Assembly: GCA_965232575.1 (NCBI GenBank)
Contig: CBDDPZ010000008.1
Span: 62,001 to 126,000, forward strand
Length of the DNA stretch: 64,000 nt
Origin: Bin5 sp965232575
GTDB taxonomy: Bacteria > Chloroflexota > Anaerolineae > Caldilineales > Caldilineaceae
Direction: 5' to 3'
Part shown: in pieces, positions 43,900 to 52,450 of the stretch
Numbering within the stretch: position 1 is the first letter of the stretch
How the letters are laid out: the number at the start of each line of letters is the position of its first letter
Notes under the pieces: generated by a model
Database searches by the model: none
Told to the model about the DNA's origin: nothing
What the model saw: only the letters and a program-made list of their open reading frames with translations
Made by a program: the position numbers and the translations under genes

Positions 43900-43938
43900 C
43901 AGTGGCTGACGGTTGGAGAAGCCTGCCGCCAGCCACTG
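43900..43938 (+). repeat. Intergenic hairpin repeat after the first binding-protein gene
   Basis: CAGTGGCTG (43900-43908) pairs with CAGCCACTG (43930-43938), and CGG (43910-43912) with CCG, around a 13-base loop. The AGTGGCT unit recurs at 47347. The hairpin sits 17 bp after the stop and may stop 3'-end decay so that more binding protein is made than permease. Confidence 0.55.
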
Positions 43939-43954
43939 AACACGGGCCGCGAAA

Positions 43955-44857
43955 ATGCCGCAGCACTGGACTCCCGCCCAAACTCGCAACCTTCTCAAGG
44001 GTCTGGCCTTCATCTCGCCCTGGCTGGTGGGCTTTGCCGGTTTCGTCCTCTACCCGATCGCGGCGTCAGCCTATTACAGCCTGACGCGCTACGACGTCCT
44101 GCGTCCGGCCCGCTTCATCGGCCTGGAAAACTACGTCGAGTTATTCGTCAAGGATGATATCTTTCGCACCGTGCTGGGCAACACCGTCTACCTGGTGGTG
44201 ATCGGCGTGCCGGTCGGGCTGGTGGTGGCCTTTCTGCTCGCCAGTCTGCTCAACCGTGAGATGAAGCTGAGGCCGCTCTTCCGCACCATCTTTTTCCTGC
44301 CGGTGCTGGTGCCGGCCGTGGCCTCGGCAGAGGTGTGGCGCTGGGTCTACAACACCAATTACGGTGTGATCAACTCATTCATCAAGAGTTGGGGGTGGGC
44401 GGTCATCCCCTTCATTTCTTCCGTGGAGCTGGCGAAACCGTCCCTGATCCTGATTCACGTTTGGGCGCAGGGCACTGCCATCGTCATTTTTCTGGCGGCA
44501 TTGCAGGACGTGCCCAGTTCGCTGCTGGACGCGGCCGAAGTCGACGGCGCCAACGCACTGCAGCGCTTCTGGCACGTCACGATACCTATCTGCACGCCGG
44601 CGATCCTGTTCGTGATGCTGACCGGCATGATCGGCATGTTCCAATACTTCACCCTTGGCTGGCTGCTAACCGGGGGCGGCCCTAACGATTCGACCGAATT
44701 CTTCAGCCTTTATCTTTATCGCAACGCCTTCCAGTTCTTCAAGATGGGGTACGCCTCGGCCCAAGCCTGGATCCTGTTCATTATCATTCTTGCCTTCACC
44801 CTGCTTATCTTCCGCAGCTCGGCCCGCTGGGTCTACTACGCCGGAGAGTCGGATTAA
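43955..44857 (+). CDS. ABC importer permease, MalF-type, set 1
   Basis: 300 residues, six membrane helices. The EAA loop that contacts the ATPase is VPSSLLDAAEVDGANALQRFWHVTIPICTP (EAA---G variant). The N-terminal helix is LAFISPWLVGFAGFVLYPI. It forms the channel with the second permease. No ATPase gene is adjacent, so a shared MsmK-type ATPase elsewhere probably drives it. It starts 72 bp after the binding-protein stop, with a hairpin between, and its ribosome binding site is weak. Confidence 0.92.
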   Translation: MPQHWTPAQTRNLLKGLAFISPWLVGFAGFVLYPIAASAYYSLTRYDVLRPARFIGLENYVELFVKDDIFRTVLGNTVYLVVIGVPVGLVVAFLLASLLNREMKLRPLFRTIFFLPVLVPAVASAEVWRWVYNTNYGVINSFIKSWGWAVIPFISSVELAKPSLILIHVWAQGTAIVIFLAALQDVPSSLLDAAEVDGANALQRFWHVTIPICTPAILFVMLTGMIGMFQYFTLGWLLTGGGPNDSTEFFSLYLYRNAFQFFKMGYASAQAWILFIIILAFTLLIFRSSARWVYYAGESD

Positions 44858-44885
44858 CCGTAAGGGCCAACTGCCCGCCGCAATC

Positions 44886-45782
44886 ATGCAACAAGCCGAA
44901 GCTATCGCCAGCAGCCCAACACAGCATCTCTCGCTCACGCAGCGCGCGCCTTTTAAGGCTGCACAACGCGCGCTCTTTTACGTGATGATGGTTGCGCTGG
45001 CGCTCATTTTCGCCGGGCCCCTGTTGTGGATGCTCTCAACTTCATTGAAGACGGATCCCCAGGTCTACACCGTCCCGCCGACCTGGTTTCCCAATCCTGT
45101 GCGCCTGGTCAACTACCCGGAGGCGCTCTCCTCCCGCCCCTTCGGCACGTATACATTTAACACGTTGAAGTATGCCTTGGGCGCGGTGGCCGGCGCGCTG
45201 ATTTCGAATACGCTGGTCGCCTACGGCTTCGCCCGCATCCGCTGGCCCGGGCGGGATATTTTTTTCATCATTTGCCTTTCGACGATGATGATCCCGTTCC
45301 AGGTGCGCATGATTCCTCTTTATCTCACTTTCAAGAATCTCGGCTGGCTCAACACGTATTTGCCTCTCATAGTACCGACCTTTCTTGGGGTGAACGCCTA
45401 CTACACGTTCCTGCTGCGCCAGTTCTTCCTCACCATTCCCAGCGAGTTGTCCGACGCGGCGCGCGTTGACGGCTGCACTGAACTGGGCATCCTGATTCGT
45501 ATCATCCTGCCCCTGGCCAAACCGGCGTTGGCGGTGATCGGGCTGCTCCAGTTCATGTTCGCCTGGGATAACTACATTGGGCCACTGATCTATCTCAACG
45601 ACGAAGGCTTGTACCCGATCGCGCTCGGCCTGCAACAGTTCCGCACCATGTTTCAGGAAGAGTTGATGTGGCCGTATATGATGGCGGCCAGCACCGCCAC
45701 GGTCGCGCCTGTCATCATCCTCTACTTCTTCGTCCAGCGTACCTTCGTTGAGGGCATCTCCATTACCGGCCTGAAGGGGTAA
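44886..45782 (+). CDS. ABC importer permease, MalG-type, set 1
   Basis: 298 residues from ATG at 44886; an earlier in-frame start adds 32 unlikely residues. Six membrane helices; the EAA loop is IPSELSDAARVDGCTELGILIRIILPLAKPALAVIG. The end SITGLKG is typical of MalG-type permeases, which end in GxVKG. It pairs with the MalF-type protein encoded 28 bp upstream. The sulfatase gene begins 94 bp downstream. Confidence 0.92.
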   Translation: MQQAEAIASSPTQHLSLTQRAPFKAAQRALFYVMMVALALIFAGPLLWMLSTSLKTDPQVYTVPPTWFPNPVRLVNYPEALSSRPFGTYTFNTLKYALGAVAGALISNTLVAYGFARIRWPGRDIFFIICLSTMMIPFQVRMIPLYLTFKNLGWLNTYLPLIVPTFLGVNAYYTFLLRQFFLTIPSELSDAARVDGCTELGILIRIILPLAKPALAVIGLLQFMFAWDNYIGPLIYLNDEGLYPIALGLQQFRTMFQEELMWPYMMAASTATVAPVIILYFFVQRTFVEGISITGLKG

Positions 45783-45876
45783 GTTCAGGGACCACTACAC
45801 TAACGGTTCGCTGCCCGTTCTGACCGGCGGCGTTTTCGCGCAACAACCTCAAATTCACAGATCAAGGTGCAGAACT

Positions 45877-47343
45877 ATGCCAACCGACAGCCGGCCCAAC
45901 ATCCTCTTCATCTGCGTAGACCAGTGGCGCGCGGACGCGCTCAGCCTGACCGGGCACCCTGTCGCCGAGACGCCTCACCTGGACAGGCTGGCCCGTGAGG
46001 GCATCAACTTTACCCAGGCTTATGCGGCCACGCCGACGTGCGTGCCGGCGCGGGCGACGATCTTCACCGGCCTCAACCAACGCCATACCGGATTTGTCGG
46101 CTACAACGACCGCATCGACTGGCACTACGACTGCACAATGCCCGGCCTGCTGGCGGAGGCGGGCTACCATACGCAGTGCGTCGGCAAGATGCACACGCAC
46201 CCCTCGCGCAACCTGATGGGTTTCCACAACGTCGTCCTGCACGACGGCTACCTGCACCGCGAACGTTCTAAGCGGGATGACTACGGGCTGGTTGACGACT
46301 ACACGCCGTGGCTGCGGGACCGGCTAGGCCCGGAAGCGGACTACATCGACACCGGCGTGGGCTGTAACGGCTACGCGGCGCGTCCCTGGGTCTACGACGA
46401 GATGCTGCACCCGACCAGTTGGGTCACGACGATGGGCATCGATTTTCTGCGCCGCCGCGACCCGACCAAGCCGTTCTTCCTGATGCTCTCCTACCACCGG
46501 CCGCACCCGCCGCTGGACCCGCCCGATGCATTCATGGACCGCTACCTGACGAAGCCGCTGCCGGACCCGGTCATGGGGGACTGGGCGCCCGACAGTCTGC
46601 CGGTGCGCGGGCTGGACAGCCCGATCCCAACCGATGCGGCGCAGCGCGATTATGCGCGGCGGGCCTACTATGCCCAGATCAGCCATATCGACTACAGCCT
46701 CAACCGCGTGTTCCAGGCGCTGTTTGAGAACGGCGAGCTTGACAACACGGCCATCGTGTTCACCGCGGACCACGGTGAGATGCTCTACGACCATAACCAT
46801 GTGGCCAAAGGGTATCCTTTCGACAGCTCGGCGCGCCTGCCCTTCATCCTGCGTCTGCCGCGCGCGGGCAGCCCGCACCACCAGGCAAGGCAGGCGGATG
46901 AGCCGCAGCGGGAAGTGAATCAGGTCGTCGAGCTACGCGATCTGCTGCCGACCTTCTGCGATCTTGCCGGTACCGACACGCCCGCGCACGTCGATGGGCG
47001 CAGCATTCTGCCGCTGGCGCGCGGGGAATCCGGCGGCTGGCGCGAGCATTTGCACGGTGAGCATTTCATGATGAAGGATTCCAACCAGTGGCTGACGGAC
47101 GGGCGGGAGAAGTATATCTGGTACAGCCAGAGCGGACGCGAACTGCTCTTCGACCTGGAGGCAGACCCGACTGAACTACACGATCTGGCCGCGCCGCGGC
47201 CAGATCGTGTAGCCTTTTGGCGCGAGCGGCTGATGGCGGAGCTGGACGGCCGCGAGGAGGGGTTTGTGCAGAACGGGGCGCTGGTGAGCGGCATGCCGCA
47301 GAGCCCGACCCTGGTCGACGCGGGGCATTATCGGAAGCGGTGA
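45877..47343 (+). CDS. Sulfatase (formylglycine-dependent)
   Basis: 488 residues. The N-terminus RPNILFICVDQWRADAL gives the first two metal Asp residues. The formylglycine motif C-V-P-A-R (CVPARATIFTG) is complete near residues 53-57. Later metal and active-site motifs include FTADHGEMLYDH. The C-terminal domain has LFDLEADPTELHDLA. It removes sulfate from a sulfated substrate, probably a glycan or amino sugar; there is no signal peptide, so it acts in the cytoplasm on an imported ligand of set 1, an inference from order. A formylglycine-generating enzyme is not seen nearby. A 37-bp palindrome lies in the 3' part of the gene. Confidence 0.92.
   Translation: MPTDSRPNILFICVDQWRADALSLTGHPVAETPHLDRLAREGINFTQAYAATPTCVPARATIFTGLNQRHTGFVGYNDRIDWHYDCTMPGLLAEAGYHTQCVGKMHTHPSRNLMGFHNVVLHDGYLHRERSKRDDYGLVDDYTPWLRDRLGPEADYIDTGVGCNGYAARPWVYDEMLHPTSWVTTMGIDFLRRRDPTKPFFLMLSYHRPHPPLDPPDAFMDRYLTKPLPDPVMGDWAPDSLPVRGLDSPIPTDAAQRDYARRAYYAQISHIDYSLNRVFQALFENGELDNTAIVFTADHGEMLYDHNHVAKGYPFDSSARLPFILRLPRAGSPHHQARQADEPQREVNQVVELRDLLPTFCDLAGTDTPAHVDGRSILPLARGESGGWREHLHGEHFMMKDSNQWLTDGREKYIWYSQSGRELLFDLEADPTELHDLAAPRPDRVAFWRERLMAELDGREEGFVQNGALVSGMPQSPTLVDAGHYRKR
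47176..47212. repeat. Perfect 37-bp palindrome inside the sulfatase coding sequence
   Basis: Left arm CTACACGATCTGGCCGCG (47176-47193), one centre base, and an exactly complementary right arm (47195-47212), then CCTTTT. It encodes the ordinary residues LHDLAAPRPDRVA, so the frame is undisturbed. It would fold into a very stable hairpin or cruciform. Confidence 0.85.
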
Positions 47344-47346
47344 ACA

Positions 47347-47366
47347 AGTGGCTGGCGGTTAGCCAC
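47347..47366. repeat. Heptad-type hairpin between convergent genes
   Basis: GTGGCT (47348-47353), loop GGCGGTT, AGCCAC (47361-47366); the run starts with AGTGGCT, as at 43901. It lies 4 bp after the sulfatase stop and 6 bp from the stop of the convergent isomerase. It may serve both genes as a 3' hairpin. Confidence 0.5.
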
Positions 47367-47371
47367 GAGCG

Positions 47372-48235
47372 CTAATACACCGGAATCCCTTCTCTCCTCA
47401 AGATGCGATGCACGTTGGCCGCGGCCAAGGGATATTTCTCGTTCGGCAGGTGTTCGAGCATCATGTAGCCGTCGGGATGCTCCTCGTGCCAGAGGCGCAA
47501 CGCGGTCCCCAGGTCCAGTTCGCCCTCGCCGGGGACCTCTTCATCCATATGGATCACGAAACCGTCGCGCACGCTGATATCCTTGCAGTGCGCAATGGCG
47601 CTGATCGGTCCCATGCAGTCGAAGATATGGCGTAGACGGGCCCTGCTGTCATAGACCTGGTGCAGCGTCTGGAAATGGTTCACATAGTCCATCACAAGCC
47701 GCAGCCGCGGGCTGCCCACGTCACGAATGACGGCGCGGTTGAACTCCGGCGAGTTCATAATCGTCAGCAGATGCGTTTCGACGGCGACCGTCTGGCCGAT
47801 CGTTTCGGCCGCCTCGGCCAACCAGGAGAGAGATTCCAGCAGCAGGCCGCGGCGCCACGACCGGTGATTCTCCGGGTGCGGGCTGTATGAGCCATTGGGG
47901 CTCAGGCTGCCGGTGCGGATCAGCGCAACATGGCCGCCCAACTCGGCCGCAACCCCAAAGCCGCGGCGAATATCATCCAGCAGCCGTTTGCGCGCCTCGT
48001 CGTCCGGGTCGAAGAGACAGCCCGGATAGCCGATGCCGACCTGCACAATGTCCATGCCCTCGTCGGCGAAGAGCCGCCGTACCCGCTGCCAGACCGGCGC
48101 AGATGCCGGCGGCGCATCGGTGGCTGAGACGGAGAGGCCCACCCCCGTCAGTCCCAACGCCCGGATCGCAACCAGATGCGGGCCGTGAATATCGGCGGGA
48201 TTTCCGGGCAACATGCCGACAACGCCTAATCTCAT
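47372..48235 (-). CDS. Sugar phosphate isomerase/epimerase (AP endonuclease family 2 TIM barrel)
   Basis: 287 residues. The TIM-barrel begins MRLGVVGMLPGNPADI and has the family metal ligands in GQTVAVETHL, LVMDYVNHFQ, AHCKDI and EVPGEGELD (a Glu/Asp/His set). The C-terminus is YMMLEHLPNEKYPLAAANVHRIL. The family interconverts ketoses, inosose or glyoxylate-type sugars, usually in inositol or polyol pathways. It is convergent with the sulfatase and divergent from an M20 gene. GGAG lies 7 bases upstream of the ATG. The substrate is unknown. Confidence 0.87.
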   Translation of the reverse strand: MRLGVVGMLPGNPADIHGPHLVAIRALGLTGVGLSVSATDAPPASAPVWQRVRRLFADEGMDIVQVGIGYPGCLFDPDDEARKRLLDDIRRGFGVAAELGGHVALIRTGSLSPNGSYSPHPENHRSWRRGLLLESLSWLAEAAETIGQTVAVETHLLTIMNSPEFNRAVIRDVGSPRLRLVMDYVNHFQTLHQVYDSRARLRHIFDCMGPISAIAHCKDISVRDGFVIHMDEEVPGEGELDLGTALRLWHEEHPDGYMMLEHLPNEKYPLAAANVHRILRREGIPVY

Positions 48236-48307
48236 AAGGCAACTCCATGTGGTGAAGCGGGGTCAGTGCAGCGGCTGGCCACCAGCTACGCGCCAAGACC
48301 CGCCAAG

Positions 48308-48335
48308 TTGACATTCGCGATACATACTGTAGAAT
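48308..48335 (+). promoter_or_regulatory. Candidate promoter for the M20 gene
   Basis: TTGACA (48308-48313), 16-bp spacer, TAGAAT (48330-48335); -35 perfect, -10 one mismatch. Leader about 90 nt. A short inverted pair GTTC-N6-GAAC follows at 48342-48355. Confidence 0.55.
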
Positions 48336-48430
48336 CGGGTCGTTCCCACCCGAACATATCAGCAGATATTTTTGAAAAACGCAAACGGGCAATACTTACA
48401 GACGGGGCCTGTGCCCCGAGGAGGAAACAG

Positions 48431-49813
48431 TTGGCCGAAAAGGAGAGCAATCCTCCCGACCTGGCGCGAGTACTGGCCTATGTCGACGCCCACCAGCAGG
48501 CGTTTATCGACCGGCTGCTGGCCTATGTCGCCCGGCCGAGCATAAGCGCCCACGGGGTCGGTATCCGGGAGACGGCTGACTTCCTGTTCGGCTACCTGCA
48601 GGGGCTGGGCATGGAGGCGCGTTTGCTGGAAGGCGCGGGCTGGCCCTTCGTGTTCGGCCGCTACGGGGAGAGTCCGCACGCGCTGACGGCGCTGCTCTAC
48701 GGCCATTACGATGTGCAGCCGCCCGATCCCCTGGACGCCTGGAACTCGCCGCCATTTGAACCGGAGATACGCGACGGCCGCATCTGGGGGCGGGGTGTGG
48801 GCGACAACAAGGGGCAGCATCTGGCCCAGCTTCTGGCGATTGAGTCGTGGCTGGCGGTCACCGGCGGCCTGCCGTGCAACGTTATCGTCCTGCTGGAGGG
48901 CGAGGAGGAGGTCGGCAGCCCGCATATCAGTGATTGCGTGCGCGCCCACCGCGCTCTGCTTGCCGACGCCGACCTGGTGATCACCGCGGACGGCCCCGTG
49001 CACGAGAGCGGACGGGCCTGCATCAAGTTCGGCCCGCGCGGGATCGCCTCGTTCGAATTGCGCGCGGTCCATGCGCAGCGGGACTTTCATTCCGGCAACT
49101 GGGGCGGCGTGGCGCCCAACCCGATCTGGACGCTGGTCCATCTTCTGGCGACGATGAAGGACAGCCGCGGCGCCATTACCATCGACGGTTTCTACGACAA
49201 TGTCGTGCCGCTCAGCGAGCTGGAACGTGAGGCGTTGGACGCCCTGCCGGTTGATGTGGCGGCGGTGATGGAGGGCGCCGGTCTGGCTCGCCTGGATGAA
49301 CCGCAGGAACGGCCTTTCTTCGACCGCCTGGCGGCCTGGCCGACGTTCACGGTCAACGGCTTTCATGGCGGCTACGGCGGGCCGGGGACGAAAACGGTGC
49401 TGCCCCACCAGGCGACGGTGAAATGCGATATGCGGCTGATCGAGAACCAGCGCGTCGACGATATCCTGGACAAGGTGGAAGCGCATGTCCGCCGCCACGC
49501 GCCCGAGGTGGAGGTGATCCGCCAGGGGGGCATGGAGCCGTCGCGCACGCCGCTGGACTCGCCCTACACGCGCCCTCTGCAGCGGGCCTTCCGTGCGGCC
49601 CAGGACATCGATCCGCTGCTCATCCCGGCGATGGGCGGCAGCCTGCCGGACTATGCCTGGACCAAGATACTGGGCGTCCACTCCTTTACCACGCCCTACG
49701 CCAACCATGACGAATCCAACCATGCCCCCAATGAGAACCTGGAGGTGCAGCGTTTCATCGCCGGCATACGCACCGGCGCCGCGGTGCTGGCCTATCTGGG
49801 TGAAGAGAGTTGA
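48431..49813 (+). CDS. M20 family dipeptidase/deacylase
   Basis: About 460 residues from a TTG start with GAGGA five bases upstream; the N-terminus then fits M20 dipeptidases. An earlier in-frame ATG would add 55 unrelated residues. The metal motifs are LLYGHYDVQPPD (His, Asp), RGVGDNKGQ (bridging Asp), LEGEEEVGS (Glu pair) and a late His in PYANHDESNHAPNE. A dimerisation (lid) domain is inserted at about 190-320. Such enzymes cleave dipeptides or remove acyl groups from N-acyl amino acids or sugars. It lies between the isomerase and the oxidoreductase, suggesting deacylation of an amino-sugar or peptide ligand; this is inference. Confidence 0.9.
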   Translation: MAEKESNPPDLARVLAYVDAHQQAFIDRLLAYVARPSISAHGVGIRETADFLFGYLQGLGMEARLLEGAGWPFVFGRYGESPHALTALLYGHYDVQPPDPLDAWNSPPFEPEIRDGRIWGRGVGDNKGQHLAQLLAIESWLAVTGGLPCNVIVLLEGEEEVGSPHISDCVRAHRALLADADLVITADGPVHESGRACIKFGPRGIASFELRAVHAQRDFHSGNWGGVAPNPIWTLVHLLATMKDSRGAITIDGFYDNVVPLSELEREALDALPVDVAAVMEGAGLARLDEPQERPFFDRLAAWPTFTVNGFHGGYGGPGTKTVLPHQATVKCDMRLIENQRVDDILDKVEAHVRRHAPEVEVIRQGGMEPSRTPLDSPYTRPLQRAFRAAQDIDPLLIPAMGGSLPDYAWTKILGVHSFTTPYANHDESNHAPNENLEVQRFIAGIRTGAAVLAYLGEES

Positions 49814-49896
49814 GTCATTCTCAGCAGCCTGTTTCCGAGCAGCTTTGTCCTGTGAAAACCATATAGAAGAAAACGAAAAGCCCGAAAGGAGCCGTC

Positions 49897-51096
49897 ATGT
49901 TAAACATAGGCATCATCGGATATGGCCGCCGCATTTCTAATATGGCCAAAGGGCTGGATATCTTCGACATCCCGTACCGGGTAGCGGCCGTCGCCGACCC
50001 GCGCAGCGACCGCATCCAGGCCGACAACGACCCCTTCCTCGCCGATACCCGCTTCTACAGCTCCGCCGACGAACTGCTGGCCGGGGCCGACGAACTGGAC
50101 GGCCTCATGATCGGGACCCGCTGCAATCTGCACACGGAGATGGCCCTCAAAGTAGCGCCCACGCAGCTCCCGCTCTTCCTGGAAAAGCCGGTCGCGATCA
50201 CTTTTGACGAGGTGCGCCGCCTGCACGCGGCCTATAAGGACTACGCCGCGCCGACCGTGGTTTCGTTTCCGCTGCGGCTCAGCCCGATCGCCCAGAAGGT
50301 GCGCGAGATCATCGAGTCCGACCAGGTCGGCAGCATCGAGCAGGTGGTCGCGTTCAACGATGTCGGTTACGGCAGCGTCTACTTCAGAAGCTGGTACCGG
50401 AACTACGAGATGGATGGGGGTCTTTGGCTGCAGAAGTTCACGCACGACGTCGACTATATCAACTATCTGCTCGACGCGCGCCCGTACTGGGTCAGCGCCA
50501 TGAACTCCCGCCGCGTCTACGGCGGCGACAAACCTTGGGATCTGCAATGCAAGGATTGCCCGGAGCAGGAGACATGCCCGGAAAGCCCGTTCGTGCGCTT
50601 CCGCAGCGGCTTTGAAGGCGGCCGCGTCCGCTTTGCCGAGGAGCAGGTCTATCGCGACGATCAGTTCTGTGTCTTTTCCGAGGGGCATCAACTGCAGGAT
50701 AATGGCAGCTGCATGTTGGAATATGAAAACGGCGTTCAGGCGAGCTACACACAGAACTTCTTTACCCGCTACCGCGGCGCCCGCCGCGGCGCCCGCCTTT
50801 ACGGCTATCGCGGCATCATCGAGTTCAACTGGAGCGAAAACCATATCAAGATATTCAGTCACACATCGCCCGTAGTGGAGACGATCGACTTCAGCGGGGA
50901 TATGCCCCACTTCGGCGGCGACCGCGAGTTGAGCTTTGATTTCCTGATGGCTATGCGGGACCGCCGGCCCTCGCGCAGCCCGATTGATGCCGGCATTCTC
51001 AGCGCCCTGACCTGTCTGTGGGCGCGCGAATCGGCCAACAACCGCCAGGGCTACGAGGTCGTGATGCCGGAGGCGGAGACAGCGATTAGCGGTTAG
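49897..51096 (+). CDS. Gfo/Idh/MocA family oxidoreductase
   Basis: 399 residues. N-terminal Rossmann fold NIGIIGYGRRISNMAKGL (a GxGxxx variant), then FLEKPVAITFDEVRRL, the EKP motif of the family with its catalytic Lys. The C-terminal domain holds VGYGSVYFRSWYRNYEMDGGLWLQKFTHDVDYINYL (substrate region with Asp and His). A Cys cluster CKDCPEQETCPES at about 213-225 resembles a small metal site, an unusual addition to the family. NAD(P)-dependent oxidation of a sugar or polyol is likely. AAGGAG lies 6 bases before the ATG. Confidence 0.9.
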   Translation: MLNIGIIGYGRRISNMAKGLDIFDIPYRVAAVADPRSDRIQADNDPFLADTRFYSSADELLAGADELDGLMIGTRCNLHTEMALKVAPTQLPLFLEKPVAITFDEVRRLHAAYKDYAAPTVVSFPLRLSPIAQKVREIIESDQVGSIEQVVAFNDVGYGSVYFRSWYRNYEMDGGLWLQKFTHDVDYINYLLDARPYWVSAMNSRRVYGGDKPWDLQCKDCPEQETCPESPFVRFRSGFEGGRVRFAEEQVYRDDQFCVFSEGHQLQDNGSCMLEYENGVQASYTQNFFTRYRGARRGARLYGYRGIIEFNWSENHIKIFSHTSPVVETIDFSGDMPHFGGDRELSFDFLMAMRDRRPSRSPIDAGILSALTCLWARESANNRQGYEVVMPEAETAISG

Positions 51097-51116
51097 GCCG
51101 AACCATTTACAGCAGG

Positions 51117-51560
51117 TCAGATCAGTAGCAGGAGTAGTCCTACGAGGCCGATAAGGCCGGAGATGTGGTCGATCTGGAGGATGAACCAGAGCGCGAGGCC
51201 ATGCACGGCGACGCGCGCGGCCCAGATGCCCCAGCGGTGCGGCGCCGCGGCCAGCGTGGTGATCAGCACGAACCACAGGTAGGGGGTCAACTGACCCCAC
51301 TCCATACCGGTGCGCAGGAATTCCCATCCCGCCCAGGCAAGTGAAAACGCCCGCAGTCCTGTGGCCGCGCCGGCCCGGGGGTAGGCGGCCGCGAGGTGCG
51401 CCAGCCACGTCCAGGGCGCGGCGTAGGGCGCGCCGATGAACCAGCAGGCGACGACCGCGATGAGCCATTCCAAGGTGCCGGCCACCAGCGGCGCGACCGA
51501 CATTTGGCAGAAGAGGCCCCAGCCGCGGTCCTGCTGCAACAGGGACCTATAGGTAGCCAC
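51117..51560 (-). CDS. Hypothetical membrane protein, second gene of SOS-like operon
   Basis: 147 residues with four hydrophobic segments: SVAPLVAGTLEWLIAVVAC, an AWTWLAHLAAAY region, PYLWFVLITTLAAA and a C-terminal GLIGLVGLLLLLI. There is no recognised family. The first 14 bp of the frame overlap the 3' end of the upstream membrane gene, so translation is coupled. The two proteins probably act together in the membrane. It shows no signal peptide or catalytic motif. Confidence 0.65.
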   Translation of the reverse strand: MATYRSLLQQDRGWGLFCQMSVAPLVAGTLEWLIAVVACWFIGAPYAAPWTWLAHLAAAYPRAGAATGLRAFSLAWAGWEFLRTGMEWGQLTPYLWFVLITTLAAAPHRWGIWAARVAVHGLALWFILQIDHISGLIGLVGLLLLLI

Positions 51561-52155
51561 GCATCTCCTCCAGGGCTTCGTCGCCCAGTGATTTGGCGGC
51601 GCTGGCCATGTAGGCCAGCTGCTCGGAGACCAGCGACGAGAAGGCGAAGAAGAGGTTGAAGGCCCGCAGGGGTGTGGTCAGGTAGAAACTGGCGTCGGTG
51701 GCCATGTCGAAGATCTGAGACGGCCAGTAGAGCGCGATCAGGAAGGACATGCCCGACCATTCTTTGGCCAGCTTGCCGTACTCGATGGTAAAGACCGAGC
51801 CGTAGTTGGCGCTGTTGAACTTCAGGCTTTTGCGGCCGAGAATCGAGCCGAACAGCCAGATGTAAAAGCCCACGCCGGCCATGTAGGGGTTGGTCTTGGC
51901 GCGGTAGGCCATGCCGCTCGACACCATCTGAATGCCGGTGGTGAGCATCCAGATGAGCATCGTCATCATGACGCCCCAGTTTGAGATCGGGTTGTTGAAG
52001 AGATAGAAAAGGGTTTCCCCCTGGATACGTCCTTGCACCCATCCCATGCTTCCGAGCAGGTCGGCCACGAACATGGCGGCCACCAGGGCCAGTATCGGTC
52101 TTGAGGAGAGGAGAGCCACACGGCCAATCGAGGTTTTGGCGATATCGTTTTTCAT
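51547..52155 (-). CDS. Hypothetical polytopic membrane protein, first gene of SOS-like operon
   Basis: 202 residues with four hydrophobic segments: PILALVAAMFVADLLG, ISNWGVMMTMLIWMLTTGIQMV, GVGFYIWLFGSIL, and the amphipathic FLIALYWPSQIFDMATDASFYL. The C-terminal end is charged. No family is recognised. AAGGAG sits 7 bases before the ATG. The promoter about 85 bp upstream carries a LexA-like site, an unusual property for an unannotated membrane protein. The second gene of the pair overlaps by 14 bp. Confidence 0.65.
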   Translation of the reverse strand: MKNDIAKTSIGRVALLSSRPILALVAAMFVADLLGSMGWVQGRIQGETLFYLFNNPISNWGVMMTMLIWMLTTGIQMVSSGMAYRAKTNPYMAGVGFYIWLFGSILGRKSLKFNSANYGSVFTIEYGKLAKEWSGMSFLIALYWPSQIFDMATDASFYLTTPLRAFNLFFAFSSLVSEQLAYMASAAKSLGDEALEEMRGYL

Positions 52156-52237
52156 GGATCGCTCCTTGCTGTTGGGTCGAGCTTTTTGCCTGCAGTGGAG
52201 GTCGGCGATTGCCAGGCCGCGCGGGCATGTTCTGCAT

Positions 52238-52266
52238 ATATTAGCACATATGTTCTAATTTGTCAA
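52238..52266 (-). promoter_or_regulatory. Promoter with SOS-like operator ahead of the membrane operon
   Basis: Minus strand TTGACA (52266-52261), 17-bp spacer, TAATAT (52243-52238). The spacer holds GAACATATGTGC (minus strand; plus 52244-52255), one base from GAACATATGTTC, the consensus of Gram-positive LexA boxes. The layout, with the operator next to the -10, is the same as at recA. Confidence 0.6.
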
Positions 52267-52450
52267 GAGAAATCAGAATGGATTTCTCGACGAATTTGGA
52301 ATAAAGGGAGGCCTTTGTCAGTACACGTCATGCGTCTTATGGAATTCAAGTAAGAATTGACATGGGTACACGTAATGGCCACAAGCATTGCCTACATGGA
52401 TAAGCGCTCCTCGCCAACGTATGGAGTTCCTCATCTACCTGTTAGAGTGG

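Noticed and set aside
48352..48363. Possible SOS half-site GAACATATCAGC near the M20 gene
   Set aside because: Only one half matches; four mismatches in the other half.
48359..49723. Open frame opposite the M20 gene
   Set aside because: The M20 frame has complete metal motifs; the other is low-complexity Arg/His-rich.
49900..51468. Open frame opposite the Gfo/Idh gene
   Set aside because: Gfo/Idh signatures are clear on the plus strand; the antisense frame has no domain.
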